Assembly: GCA_014384665.1 (NCBI GenBank)
Contig: JACNFI010000358.1
Location: 1-13,427, forward strand
DNA: 13,427 nucleotides
Direction of reading: 5' to 3'
Source of the DNA: Candidatus Cloacimonadota bacterium
GTDB taxonomy: Bacteria; Cloacimonadota; Cloacimonadia; JGIOTU-2
Position numbers and translations under genes: made by a program. The notes under the pieces are model-generated. The model ran no database searches. It saw only the letters and a program-made list of their open reading frames with translations, and was not told where the DNA came from. The stretch's first letter is position 1; every line of letters begins with the position of its first letter. Below, one piece after another: positions 1-6,732 of the stretch.

Positions 1-160
1 TTAAAATAATATTAATCTCTAAAAATACTACAATTTTATTGTCAACAAAAAAGAATAATAGATTTTTATCAAAGTTTTGATCCTAATAACACTGTGACAA
101 TACCTATGGTAAAATATAAATTGACAAATACATTCCCTTCTTGGAAAAGAGAAAATAATT

Positions 161-1225
161 ATGATAAAGATTGGATTAGTCGGAATGCCCAAAAGTGGCA
201 AAACAACCATATTTAATGCAATTACAAAAAGTAATGCAGAAGTTTCTGATTATTATACAGGTAATATAAAACCAAATATTGCAATGGTTAATGTCATAGA
301 TGAACGGGTGGACTATCTTAATCAAATTTTTAATCGTCCAAAAACTGTGTATGCCACAATTGAATACTTTGATTTTGTTGGAATCAAAAAAGATGAAGCA
401 AAAAACGAAATTTTCTCGGACTTGCACCTTGGACTATTGCGAACTGTGGATGCATTTGGATTTGTCATTAGAGGATTTAATCTTTCTGGAATTCCTCCAA
501 AGCCTGAAAATGAAATTGAAAATATTAAAACTGAATTTATACTTTCTGATTTAACAATTTGCGAAAAGAAAATTAGTTCAATTAATAAGCAACTAAAACA
601 GGGATTAAAAGCTTCAGAACTGGAAACAGAGAAAAGGCTGATTGAAAAATGTTATAACTGCCTTAGTAACGGCCAGATGCTTCAAACTCTTGATTTAAAT
701 CACAATGAACTAAGATTACTTCGTGGATATCAATTCCTTACATTAAAATCGGCTTTCATAATCTTGAATGTTTCGGAAGAAAAATTTGGACAAAACAATG
801 ATTTAATCAAATCCATCTCAGAAAAATATGAAGTCGTTGAGATTCCTGGCAAGTTTGAAATGGAACTGAACCAATTAGATGAAGAAGATACCAAACAGTT
901 TATGCAAGAATTCAATATCAAAGAATCTGCTGTAAAAAAGTTAACAAGAATTTCCTACAAAAATTTAGGTCTTATAAGCTTCTTCACAATAGGTAATGAA
1001 GAAGTGCGAGCTTGGTCTCTGCCAGAAGGAAGCACAGCACTTGATGCTGCAGGAACTGTTCATACTGATTTTGCAAAAGGATTTATTCGTGCAGAACGCT
1101 ATTCTTTTGAAGATTTTAAAAAATATGGTTCTGAAAAGGAATTGAAAACTGCTGGCAAGTTCTTTTTAGAAGGTAAAGAATATTTAGTTAAAGATGGTGA
1201 TATTATCTATATCAGGCATAACTAA
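161..1225 (+). CDS. ychF: YchF/OLA1-family Obg-like GTPase/ATPase
   Basis: A 354-residue protein with the order expected for YchF: N-terminal G domain, helical insert and C-terminal TGS domain. The P-loop lies at residues 8-16 (GMPKSGKTT), switch II is DFVG at 71-74, and the G4 motif is NVSE at 203-206. An acidic residue in place of the usual NKxD aspartate is the mark of YchF/OLA1 and goes with ATP use. The TGS part covers about residues 270-354. Family members associate with ribosomes and stress responses in the cytoplasm. The length is near the family norm (about 360). The oddity is the P-loop, where the usual PNVGKST is PKSGKTT, and switch II is also divergent, so this may be a second, non-canonical YchF paralogue. 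The start ATG has only a weak purine-rich stretch (GGAAAAGAG) upstream. The family call is firm, orthology to housekeeping ychF less so. Confidence 0.88.
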   Translation: MIKIGLVGMPKSGKTTIFNAITKSNAEVSDYYTGNIKPNIAMVNVIDERVDYLNQIFNRPKTVYATIEYFDFVGIKKDEAKNEIFSDLHLGLLRTVDAFGFVIRGFNLSGIPPKPENEIENIKTEFILSDLTICEKKISSINKQLKQGLKASELETEKRLIEKCYNCLSNGQMLQTLDLNHNELRLLRGYQFLTLKSAFIILNVSEEKFGQNNDLIKSISEKYEVVEIPGKFEMELNQLDEEDTKQFMQEFNIKESAVKKLTRISYKNLGLISFFTIGNEEVRAWSLPEGSTALDAAGTVHTDFAKGFIRAERYSFEDFKKYGSEKELKTAGKFFLEGKEYLVKDGDIIYIRHN

Positions 1226-1233
1226 AATGAAAT

Positions 1234-1268
1234 TTGATACTTGATACTTGATACTTGAAACTGGATAC
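1234..1268 (+). repeat. Heptamer tandem repeat TTGATAC x5 (two units degenerate)
   Basis: Three exact TTGATAC units (1234-1254) are followed by TTGAAAC and TGGATAC. The array starts 8 nt after the ychF stop codon. It is non-coding and most likely a slippage-prone intergenic repeat. Confidence 0.85.
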
Positions 1269-1300
1269 AGGAATTTTTTATATTTATACTTTTTGTTTAT

Positions 1301-1522
1301 ATGAGTAAAATTGAAAAAATAAAAATGAAAGTAAAAATAATGGATGACACAGAAATCAGAATTAGAGGGATAGAGGTTTTGAATAAAGCCCTTGGTGCTA
1401 GCAATGCCTTACGATTTCTTTCCTTATTTTATCGTGAGCCAACAGATTATGTTCAAATTTCCAAAAGACTTTATGAGGGACAAACTGTAGAAGAAATATT
1501 TAAGCGCGCCAGAAAGCAATGA
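1301..1522 (+). CDS. Small conserved-looking protein, function unknown
   Basis: A 73-residue protein, or 65 or 60 residues if translation begins at the in-frame ATGs at 1325 or 1340; no start has a clear Shine-Dalgarno, so the choice is uncertain. The core (residues about 14-73) is amphipathic, with segments IRGIEVLNKALG, ALRFLSLFYREPTDY and a C-terminal TVEEIFKRAR helix. The pattern 'xxALRFxxLxxREPxDY' resembles small single-domain proteins that often sit as the first gene of two-gene modules in bacteria and archaea. I recall this only as an impression and do not know a named family. The stop overlaps an ATG (ATGA, 1519-1522) that opens a 13-codon frame, MKEVIKDKVALIT, a geometry typical of translationally coupled pairs. 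No intact partner follows. Confidence 0.55.
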   Translation: MSKIEKIKMKVKIMDDTEIRIRGIEVLNKALGASNALRFLSLFYREPTDYVQISKRLYEGQTVEEIFKRARKQ

Positions 1523-1746
1523 AAGAGGTAATAAAAGATAAAGTTGCACTTATTACTTGAATCTAAGATTAATTAAAAACCGTTATAAAATTGAAGTATA
1601 AAGAAAAATTTAAAATATGGAAGTTGATTGATGAGCAGTTTGAAAAAGTTGAATAAGAATTTGAAGGAAATCTTGCCAATTTTCCGAGAATTCCCTTTAC
1701 AAAAAATTAATAAGATTTATCCAAAGATAGAAAGGTTGGTCATCTA
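1519..1746 (+). other. Intergenic debris with short coupled reading frames
   Basis: Between the small gene and the phosphodiesterase there is no convincing gene. Three short frames are visible: a 13-codon frame overlapping the upstream stop (1519-1560), a lysine-rich frame of about 21 residues ending near 1653, and a 38-residue frame at 1631-1747 (MSSLKKLNKNLKEILPIFRE...) whose stop overlaps the next start as TAATG. The mix suggests a decayed second gene of a two-gene unit, but this is inference. Confidence 0.3.
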
Positions 1747-2907
1747 ATGTATTTACCAAATTACAAAGACGGAAGCATCGTAAACTTGATGAGCAGTATT
1801 CTTCAAGCACAAGGAGGAAAATCTGAATATGATTCATTACCTTCATTAAATCCAAACGAATTATCCAAATCACAAAATATTGTTTTGATGATAATTGATG
1901 GACTTGGATATGAATATCTGGCAAAATATGGGAAAGATACAATTTTCACGAAATATCTCAAAGATAAGATTACATCTGTATTTCTGCCAACAACAGCAGT
2001 AGCGATAACAACATTTCTTACAGGAGTTGCTCCAGCACAGCATGGAATTACTGGCTGGTTTGTGTATCTAAAAGAGTTGGGGCTGGTTTCAACTATTTTG
2101 TTTTTCAATCCAAGATGTGGGGGATTGAATTTTGGCAAAATCAATGTTAAACCAGAAATGATATTCAACGAAAAGACCATCTTTGAAAAAATCAACAGAA
2201 AATCTTATCATATAACAAAAAAGCAGTATGTAAATTCTGACTATACGACTGCTTTTTGCAAGGGAGCAAAAAGATTATCATATAAAAATCTTTCTGGCTT
2301 TTTCAGAAAAGTTAAGAAAGCACTCAAATCTAAGGATAAAAAATATATTTGTGCATATTGGTCAAAATTTGATTATTTATGTCATAAGTACGGAACAAAA
2401 AGCAAGGAAGTTGCTGCCCATTTTGAAGAACTCAATGTGAGATTAACCGCATTTTTGAAATCAATTGAAAATACAGATACAACAATTATTATTACAGCAG
2501 ACCATGGTTTGATTGATTCAGATAGGACAAAGACCATTGAATTAAAGAGACATCCCAAACTTATGGAAACATTAGCACTCCCTTTATCTGGAGACCCAAG
2601 AGTTGCATATTGTTATGTGCGACCATCCAGAACAAAGCAATTTGAAAATTACATCAAGCAAAATTTTGAAAATATCTGCTATTTGTACAAAAGTGAAGAT
2701 TTGATAAAGAAAAACTTCTTTGGATTATACGAACCAAACCCCAAATTATTTGATAGAGTGGGAGATTATACTTTGATTATGAAAGAAAATTATATCATAA
2801 AAGATTTTATTTTAGGTGAAGAAGAGAAATTTCTTATAGGACATCATGGAGGAATTAGTAAAGACGAGATGTTTGTACCTTTGATTGTTGTTAAAACTGA
2901 ACACTAA
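1747..2907 (+). CDS. Alkaline phosphatase superfamily phosphodiesterase/nucleotide pyrophosphatase
   Basis: A 386-residue protein of the type I phosphodiesterase/nucleotide pyrophosphatase group (PF01663-like), metal-dependent hydrolases acting on phosphodiester or pyrophosphate bonds. Visible metal and catalytic motifs in order: IIDGLG with Asp51; PTTA with a candidate Thr nucleophile at 82-83; AQHG with His99; YWSKFDYLCHKYG with Asp209 and His213; TADHG with Asp252 and His253; and GHHGG with His366/367. Together these supply the two-metal ligand set. There is no signal peptide and no membrane segment, so it should be cytoplasmic, unlike many secreted homologues. The start ATG overlaps an upstream stop (TAATG) and has AGAAAGG about 11 nt upstream. 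The substrate cannot be told from sequence. A truncated second copy of its 3' half lies at 3763-4306. The superfamily is confident, the specific activity is not. Confidence 0.85.
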   Translation: MYLPNYKDGSIVNLMSSILQAQGGKSEYDSLPSLNPNELSKSQNIVLMIIDGLGYEYLAKYGKDTIFTKYLKDKITSVFLPTTAVAITTFLTGVAPAQHGITGWFVYLKELGLVSTILFFNPRCGGLNFGKINVKPEMIFNEKTIFEKINRKSYHITKKQYVNSDYTTAFCKGAKRLSYKNLSGFFRKVKKALKSKDKKYICAYWSKFDYLCHKYGTKSKEVAAHFEELNVRLTAFLKSIENTDTTIIITADHGLIDSDRTKTIELKRHPKLMETLALPLSGDPRVAYCYVRPSRTKQFENYIKQNFENICYLYKSEDLIKKNFFGLYEPNPKLFDRVGDYTLIMKENYIIKDFILGEEEKFLIGHHGGISKDEMFVPLIVVKTEH

Positions 2908-2974
2908 AAAACTTAAAATCAAGAATATTGAACAAGGAATGCTGAATGACGAATTAAGACAAAAAATTCTAAAA

Positions 2975-3004
2975 TTGACAAAATAATTCGTAACTTTCAA
3001 TTAT
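2975..3004 (+). promoter_or_regulatory. Possible sigma-70-type promoter for the LiaF-like gene
   Basis: A perfect TTGACA (2975-2980) is followed after 18 nt by AATTAT (2999-3004), 32 nt before the start at 3036. The -35 box is good and the -10 box weak. This is a suggestion only. Confidence 0.3.
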
Positions 3005-3025
3005 TAACCCATAATTAAAAAAATT

Positions 3026-3030
3026 GGAGG
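3026..3030 (+). promoter_or_regulatory. Strong Shine-Dalgarno GGAGG with two candidate starts
   Basis: GGAGG lies 5 nt before an in-frame GTG (3036) and 11 nt before an in-frame ATG (3042). The spacing favours GTG and codon preference favours ATG; the two proteins differ by two residues. Confidence 0.6.
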
Positions 3031-3035
3031 ATGGT

Positions 3036-3581
3036 GTGAAAATGAACTTTATATTTAGTAGTTTCTTCTGGGGCTTTATTATTGTTCTACTTGGTTTAAG
3101 TATTCTAATTAAAGCAATATTTCATATTAGAATTCCATTTTTCTCAATTGTCTTTGCTTTTATTTTTATTTACATTGGATTAAGAATCCTGTTTGGAACC
3201 TTTGGAATTAGAACAAGCCATAATACTATTATCTTCAGTGATTCTACGGTTAAAGCAAGAAATTATGACAATCATTATAATGTTGTTTTTGGAAAAGGTG
3301 TTATTGACCTATCTGACATATCTCTAACAGACCAAAATATTAAAGTGGAGGTAAACACTGTATTTGGTGAAGGGATAATAAAAATCAATCCTGAAATTCC
3401 AACAATTATTAAAATCAATTCTGTTTTTGCAGGTGCAAGATTGCCAGAAGGTAGTGTGGCTGCCTTGGGTTCATCGGAATACAAAACAAAAAGTTTTGAT
3501 AAAACTAAAAACTATCTTAAAATAAAAGCAGATGTTGTTTTTGGTGAATTGAAAGTTGTTGAGAGTTCACAGTCCCTTTGA
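3036..3581 (+). CDS. LiaF-like two-helix membrane protein
   Basis: About 181 residues. Two hydrophobic segments (about residues 8-28 and 33-53) are followed by a soluble beta-rich C-terminal domain (about 80-178) of the LiaF C-terminal / cell-wall-active antibiotic response type. That domain shows the characteristic recurring VFG turns: VVFGKG, TVFGEG, SVFAGAR and VVFGEL, each ending a strand of a right-handed beta-solenoid-like fold. In Firmicutes LiaF holds the LiaRS envelope-stress system off; many other bacteria carry lone LiaF-like proteins with unproven roles, and no histidine kinase or response regulator gene is present here. It should sit in the inner membrane. The start is taken as GTG because of the 5-nt spacing from GGAGG, with ATG 3042 as the alternative. 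The fold is well supported, a stress-sensing role is inferred. Confidence 0.78.
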   Translation: MKMNFIFSSFFWGFIIVLLGLSILIKAIFHIRIPFFSIVFAFIFIYIGLRILFGTFGIRTSHNTIIFSDSTVKARNYDNHYNVVFGKGVIDLSDISLTDQNIKVEVNTVFGEGIIKINPEIPTIIKINSVFAGARLPEGSVAALGSSEYKTKSFDKTKNYLKIKADVVFGELKVVESSQSL

Positions 3582-3584
3582 TAA

Positions 3585-3654
3585 GTTACGGGTTACGAGT
3601 TACGGGTTACGAGTTACGGGTTACGAGTTACGGGTTACGGGTTACGGGTTAAGA
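3585..3654 (+). repeat. Heptamer tandem repeat GTTACG(G/A), nine units plus one degenerate
   Basis: Nine consecutive 7-bp units run from 3585 to 3647. The last base alternates G, A, G, A, G, A and then is G in the final three units. A degenerate unit GTTAAGA (3648-3654) closes the array. It begins 4 nt after the LiaF-like stop codon. There is no coding potential and no CRISPR-like spacer. Confidence 0.95.
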
Positions 3655-3762
3655 TTTATCTACCATAAACTTATGTGTCAGAAAAAAAGGAAATTCCTAT
3701 GCAATTAAATTAATAATCAAAACAAGGGCTTAGGAGACTTGCATAACTTGGAATAATATAAA
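3655..3762. other. Non-coding spacer, nothing recognised
   Basis: About 108 bp of AT-rich DNA between the heptamer array and the phosphodiesterase pseudogene. I see no open frame, hairpin or promoter worth naming. It may contain unrecognisably decayed 5' parts of the duplicate gene. Confidence 0.4.
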
Positions 3763-4306
3763 AATGGAACAAAAGACCTTATAATTGTAGCTGCTGACCT
3801 TACGGTTGGATACCCGTTGACCAAACAGTTGCATATTGTTATGTGCGACCATCCAAAATAAAGCAATTTGAAAATTACATCAAGCAAAATTTTGAAAATA
3901 TCTGCTATTGGTATAAAAGTGAAAATTTGATAAAGAAAAACTTCTTTGGATTATACGAACCAAACCCCAAATTATTTGATAGAGTGGAAGATTATACTCT
4001 GATTATGAGTTCTGAAAAATAAAGAAATATCACTTAAAGGGGTCATTCTGAACAAAGTGAAGAATCTCTAACTTTCATTCATATAGTCCATTATGAGATT
4101 CTTCGTTTCACTCAGAATGACAAGTTTAGGGTAAAATTTCCTAAATTTGCCTATTTTGTAGATCTCATTATACTCTGATTATGAAAGGAAATTATATTAT
4201 CAAAGATTTTATTTTAGGTGAAGAAAAAAAATTTCTTATTGGACATCACGGAGGAGTTAGTAAGGATGAGATGTTTGTGCTGTTGATGGTTGTTACACAA
4301 GGATAA
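3763..4306 (+). pseudogene. Truncated, interrupted second copy of the 1747-2907 phosphodiesterase
   Basis: Positions 3819-4008 align without gaps to 2593-2782 of the intact gene, with 9 differences in 190 by my hand count. Positions 4185-4295 then match the following stretch from 2783. The encoded sequence ends in GHHGGVSKDEMF... and a stop at 4304-4306, so it carries the last His motif. Weaker similarity reaches back to about 3763, where NGTKDLIIVAAD recalls ENTDTTIIITAD of the parent, but with a deletion and a frame change near 3815. The N-terminal metal and nucleophile motifs are missing, and a 158-bp insertion (4009-4166) brings a stop (TAA, 4020-4022) into frame. The copy is non-functional. 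It arose by segmental duplication, probably recently given the high identity. Confidence 0.88.
4009..4166. mobile_element. 158-bp palindrome-bearing insertion (MITE-like) with 18-bp flanking duplication
   Basis: The insert is absent from the matching place in the intact parent gene (after 2782). It is bordered by exact 18-bp direct repeats ATTATACTCTGATTATGA at 3991-4008 and 4167-4184, present once in the parent (one base different). Inside, 4042-4068 and 4095-4121 are 27-nt arms of an imperfect inverted repeat (22 of 27 paired, all five differences transitions), with cores GTCATTCTGA and GAAGAATCTC. That word is a familiar dispersed palindrome in many bacterial genomes. There is no transposase and no clear terminal inverted repeat, so any movement must be driven from elsewhere. 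Confidence 0.75.
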
Positions 4307-4334
4307 AAATAATAAACATTTGAAAGGCGAAAAC

Positions 4335-4892
4335 ATGAAAAAATTATTTTTATTGATTTTTATTTGCTTGTTTTCAATTTTGCAAGCATGCAATCAAAAA
4401 GAGGGAAAAATGGAGAAAAAGGAAATTTCAATGGAAGAAAAAATGCACCACTATATGGGCATTGAGATGAATATTCAAACATGGAACCTTTTGGGAAAAG
4501 AAAAACGCACAGATGAAGAAAATGCTAAAATGATTTATTGTGCTCTCGCATCACGGTATCACTGGTTACTCTCACCTTATTTCCAATCTGTTAACGAACA
4601 AAGAGCAGAATGGTTATTATCCCGAGTATTTGCCGTTTTAAACAAACCAGAAAAGGCACTTCATCACGCAAAAAACTGTATGAATATCACTAAAGAAAAC
4701 GATCTTGTAGATTTTGACTTAGCCTATGCTTATGAAGCAATGGCTCGTGCTTTTGCAGTAAATGGCAATAAAATTGAATGTGAAAAATATCTCAAATTAG
4801 TAAAAGAAACAGGCAAGAAAATAAAAGGAGAAGAAGATAAAAAAATATTTTTCAGTGATTTTGATGCAGCACCCTGGTATGATTTGAAGTAA
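4335..4892 (+). CDS. Lipoprotein of a conserved unnamed family, helical-repeat-like
   Basis: 185 residues. The N-terminus is a lipoprotein signal: MKK, a hydrophobic core, then the lipobox LQAC with Cys19 as the likely lipidation site. After an acidic/lysine-rich linker (20-40) comes a helical domain with the segments YCALASRYHW, QRAEWLLSRVFAVLNKPEKAL, HHAKNC and FDLAYAYEAMARAFAVNGN, ending FSDFDAAPWYDLK. The pattern matches a widespread family, usually annotated only as hypothetical, whose paired helices look like tetratricopeptide repeats. Members I can recall lack a lipobox, so the membrane-anchored form is notable. The start at 4335 is chosen because it opens the signal peptide and has AAAGGCG 6 nt upstream. 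It is 37 nt upstream of the beta-helix gene, so the two may be co-transcribed. Function unknown. Confidence 0.72.
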   Translation: MKKLFLLIFICLFSILQACNQKEGKMEKKEISMEEKMHHYMGIEMNIQTWNLLGKEKRTDEENAKMIYCALASRYHWLLSPYFQSVNEQRAEWLLSRVFAVLNKPEKALHHAKNCMNITKENDLVDFDLAYAYEAMARAFAVNGNKIECEKYLKLVKETGKKIKGEEDKKIFFSDFDAAPWYDLK

Positions 4893-4929
4893 ATCCCATT
4901 ATTTTCCGTAAAGAAAGACAATTTATAAC

Positions 4930-6141
4930 ATGAAAAAATTGAAAAGGTTTATAAATTGCTTTTTATTACCCTTACTAATAATTCTAAATATAAATTCCTA
5001 TCTTTTTGCGATTCAGAATGAGCAAAACATCCAGGAATTAATTGATAAGGCAAATTCTGGAGACACTCTATTTCTTAAGAATGGTATATATGAAGCAACA
5101 CCAAAAACAATCATTGAAAAAATCTGTGGAAATTGTGTAGAACCTCTTACAGATGTAAAAGCCACAGTTGGATTCCATATCAAAGATAAGGCAATAACAA
5201 TTTATGGCGAAAACTCAGATAGTACCATCTTAATTACAAATGCTGGATATGGAATTTTGTTTGAAAACAGTTATGATTCATTCATTAGCAACCTAACAGT
5301 AACAGGTGGTATTCGTGATCCTGATGGAAATGCTACGGATGCTGGAATAGTTGTAAAAAATAGTCGGGTTACAATTGAAAATGTTCGGATTATTAATAAT
5401 ACTCATAGAATTGACACAGTTGTTGTGGGCATTGGTGGAGTAATTGGTAGAGAAGGTGGAGAATTATTTATCCTCAATAATATAATAAGAAATAATGGTT
5501 GGGATGGAGTGGCACTTTATAGAGGAGCAACTGCTGTTATTGCTGATAATATTATTGAAACAGGCAGAGGTGCGGGAATAGGAATAACATGGGATGCAAA
5601 CGCAATAGTTTATAGAAATAGAATTTCAGGATATTGGAAAGGAATCGGAACATTTGGAGAATCACGAGCAGTTGTAAGAAATAATGCAGTATTTGATAAT
5701 CTTGGTTGGGGAATTATTGCAACTGGAAATGCTTATATGGAAGTGCTCAACAATGTCATTTATCACAATGGAAATTGCGGATTTGCGGTATGGGAAAAAA
5801 CAGCAGGAGGAATTCTCAAAAACAATGTAATTGCTGAAAACGGCTGGAAAGATGAATGGGTTTGCCCTTGTGTTGGTGTCTGGATGAATACATCTTTGGA
5901 AAACTTCTCAATAGAATACAATAATGTCTGGAATAATTCCGCAGGTAATTATGAAAATATTGCGAATCAAACTAATAAAAACGGGAATATATCTAAAGCC
6001 CCATTATTCTTAAAAGGAAATTCATTTATACTAAACCAGGATTCTCCATGCATAAATTCTGGTGACCCAATTATAATTGATTCTAATGGAACAAGGTCTG
6101 ATATGGGAATCTATGGAGGTCCTCTTGGGAATTGGAAATAA
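4930..6141 (+). CDS. Secreted right-handed parallel beta-helix protein
   Basis: 403 residues. A signal peptide covers about residues 1-27 (MKKLKRF, hydrophobic core, cleavage near YLFA|IQ). Next comes the usual beta-helix entry motif, IQELIDKANSGDTLFLKNGIY, followed by about ten rungs of NosD/pectate-lyase-like repeats (for example IENVRIINNT, FILNNIIRNNGWDGVAL, VIADNIIETGRGAGIGI, VVRNNAVFDNLGWGII, EVLNNVIYHNGNCGFAV). The tail DSPCINSGDP...GTRSDMGIYGGP is the typical C-terminal cap of such proteins in FCB-group and related bacteria. Cys pairs occur at CGNC and CPC. Folds like this occur in polysaccharide lyases, epimerases and surface adhesins; no catalytic residues can be assigned here. It would act in the periplasm or outside the cell. 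The ribosome-binding site is weak. Fold confident, activity unknown. Confidence 0.85.
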   Translation: MKKLKRFINCFLLPLLIILNINSYLFAIQNEQNIQELIDKANSGDTLFLKNGIYEATPKTIIEKICGNCVEPLTDVKATVGFHIKDKAITIYGENSDSTILITNAGYGILFENSYDSFISNLTVTGGIRDPDGNATDAGIVVKNSRVTIENVRIINNTHRIDTVVVGIGGVIGREGGELFILNNIIRNNGWDGVALYRGATAVIADNIIETGRGAGIGITWDANAIVYRNRISGYWKGIGTFGESRAVVRNNAVFDNLGWGIIATGNAYMEVLNNVIYHNGNCGFAVWEKTAGGILKNNVIAENGWKDEWVCPCVGVWMNTSLENFSIEYNNVWNNSAGNYENIANQTNKNGNISKAPLFLKGNSFILNQDSPCINSGDPIIIDSNGTRSDMGIYGGPLGNWK

Positions 6142-6148
6142 GACAACC

Positions 6149-6181
6149 TTGCGGATGGTCCGATTTATCGGAACTCCGCAA
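6149..6181 (+). terminator. Nested hairpin after the beta-helix gene
   Basis: TTGCGGA (6149-6155) pairs with TCCGCAA (6175-6181), and inside it CCGA (6160-6163) pairs with TCGG (6168-6171) around a TTTA loop. It starts 7 nt after the stop codon. There is no following T-run, so it could be a repeat-derived hairpin instead of an intrinsic terminator. Confidence 0.4.
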
Positions 6182-6222
6182 TGGTTCCCAATCTGCTTAG
6201 CGTCGTAAGGAATGAAATGACA

Positions 6223-6300
6223 ACGACTCGAAGAAGTGGGTTTCAAATAGACCTCTCGGTTTCGAGTCGTCGTCGCTCCGCTTCTTACGACTCGAAGAAG
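6223..6300 (+). repeat. CpG-rich three-arm repeat upstream of hypA
   Basis: ACGACTCGAAGAAG occurs twice directly (6223-6236, 6287-6300), and its complement TTCGAGTCGT lies between them (6261-6270). The central arm can pair with either outer arm (loops of 28 and 16 nt), giving two mutually exclusive hairpins. The second ends just before the hypA Shine-Dalgarno AAGGAG at 6302-6307. It may be a dispersed palindromic repeat, an attenuator-like leader, or both. Confidence 0.7.
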
Positions 6301-6313
6301 TAAGGAGTTAATT

Positions 6314-6727
6314 ATGCACGAGTGGGCATTAGCAGATGCTGTTGTTACAACTGCATTAAAGGTTGCAGAAAATGAAGGTTTAAAGGAAATATCTGAAATT
6401 ATTGTCAAAATCGGAGAATTGCAAACAATTGATACTGAAATTTTTAACTTTGCATTAAAAGAGGTAATGCAACCTCAAAAAGAACTTCTTGAAAAAGCAA
6501 CAATAAAAATAAAACCTGAAAAAGCTATTTTAAAATGTAAAGTATGTAAGCATGAATGGTTATTTAAAGATGCTGTGAAAAATTTATCTGAAGATGAAAC
6601 AGAATCACTTCATTTCATACCTGAGACTGCTCATGTGTATCTCAGATGCCCAGAATGCAATAGTCCTGACTTCGAAATCATACAAGGGCGAGGCATCTGG
6701 ATTGATTCAATATCAGGTGAGAGGTAA
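6314..6727 (+). CDS. hypA: HypA, nickel metallochaperone for [NiFe]-hydrogenase (archaeal-like form)
   Basis: 137 residues, cytoplasmic. It begins MHEW, with the conserved Met1-His2-Glu3 nickel-binding N-terminus. Zinc-site Cys pairs are CKVC (75-78) and CPEC (112-115). HypA collects nickel and hands it to the hydrogenase large-subunit precursor after Fe(CN)2CO insertion. The 33-residue gap between the Cys pairs is much longer than in Escherichia coli or Helicobacter HypA (about 13). The sequence there (HEWLFKDAV...LHFIPETAHVYLRCPEC) closely recalls Thermococcus HypA, as does the MHEWALADA start. AAGGAG at 6302-6307 stands 6 nt before the ATG. The next gene begins 5 nt after the stop and encodes the matching ATPase-type HypB, which strengthens both calls. 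No hydrogenase structural gene is in view. Confidence 0.93.
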   Translation: MHEWALADAVVTTALKVAENEGLKEISEIIVKIGELQTIDTEIFNFALKEVMQPQKELLEKATIKIKPEKAILKCKVCKHEWLFKDAVKNLSEDETESLHFIPETAHVYLRCPECNSPDFEIIQGRGIWIDSISGER

Positions 6728-6732
6728 CTGAT

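Noticed and set aside
1..160. Promoter for ychF
   Set aside because: GTGACA (94-99) with TATAAA (115-120) has only a 15-nt spacer and other pairings are worse; too weak to list as a feature.
1803..2195. 130-residue minus-strand open frame inside the phosphodiesterase gene
   Set aside because: It overlaps a well-supported plus-strand gene with catalytic motifs, shows no recognisable domain and has no ribosome-binding site I can see.
3585..3654. Possible CRISPR array
   Set aside because: Units are 7 bp with no spacers; this is a simple tandem repeat.
4042..4121. Intrinsic terminator
   Set aside because: The palindrome has a 26-nt loop, no T-run, and lies within an insertion in a pseudogene.
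6031..6408. 125-residue minus-strand frame across the end of the beta-helix gene, the hairpin block and the start of hypA
   Set aside because: It runs through repeats and into the start of hypA, its composition is a by-product of the other strand, and it has no recognisable motif.
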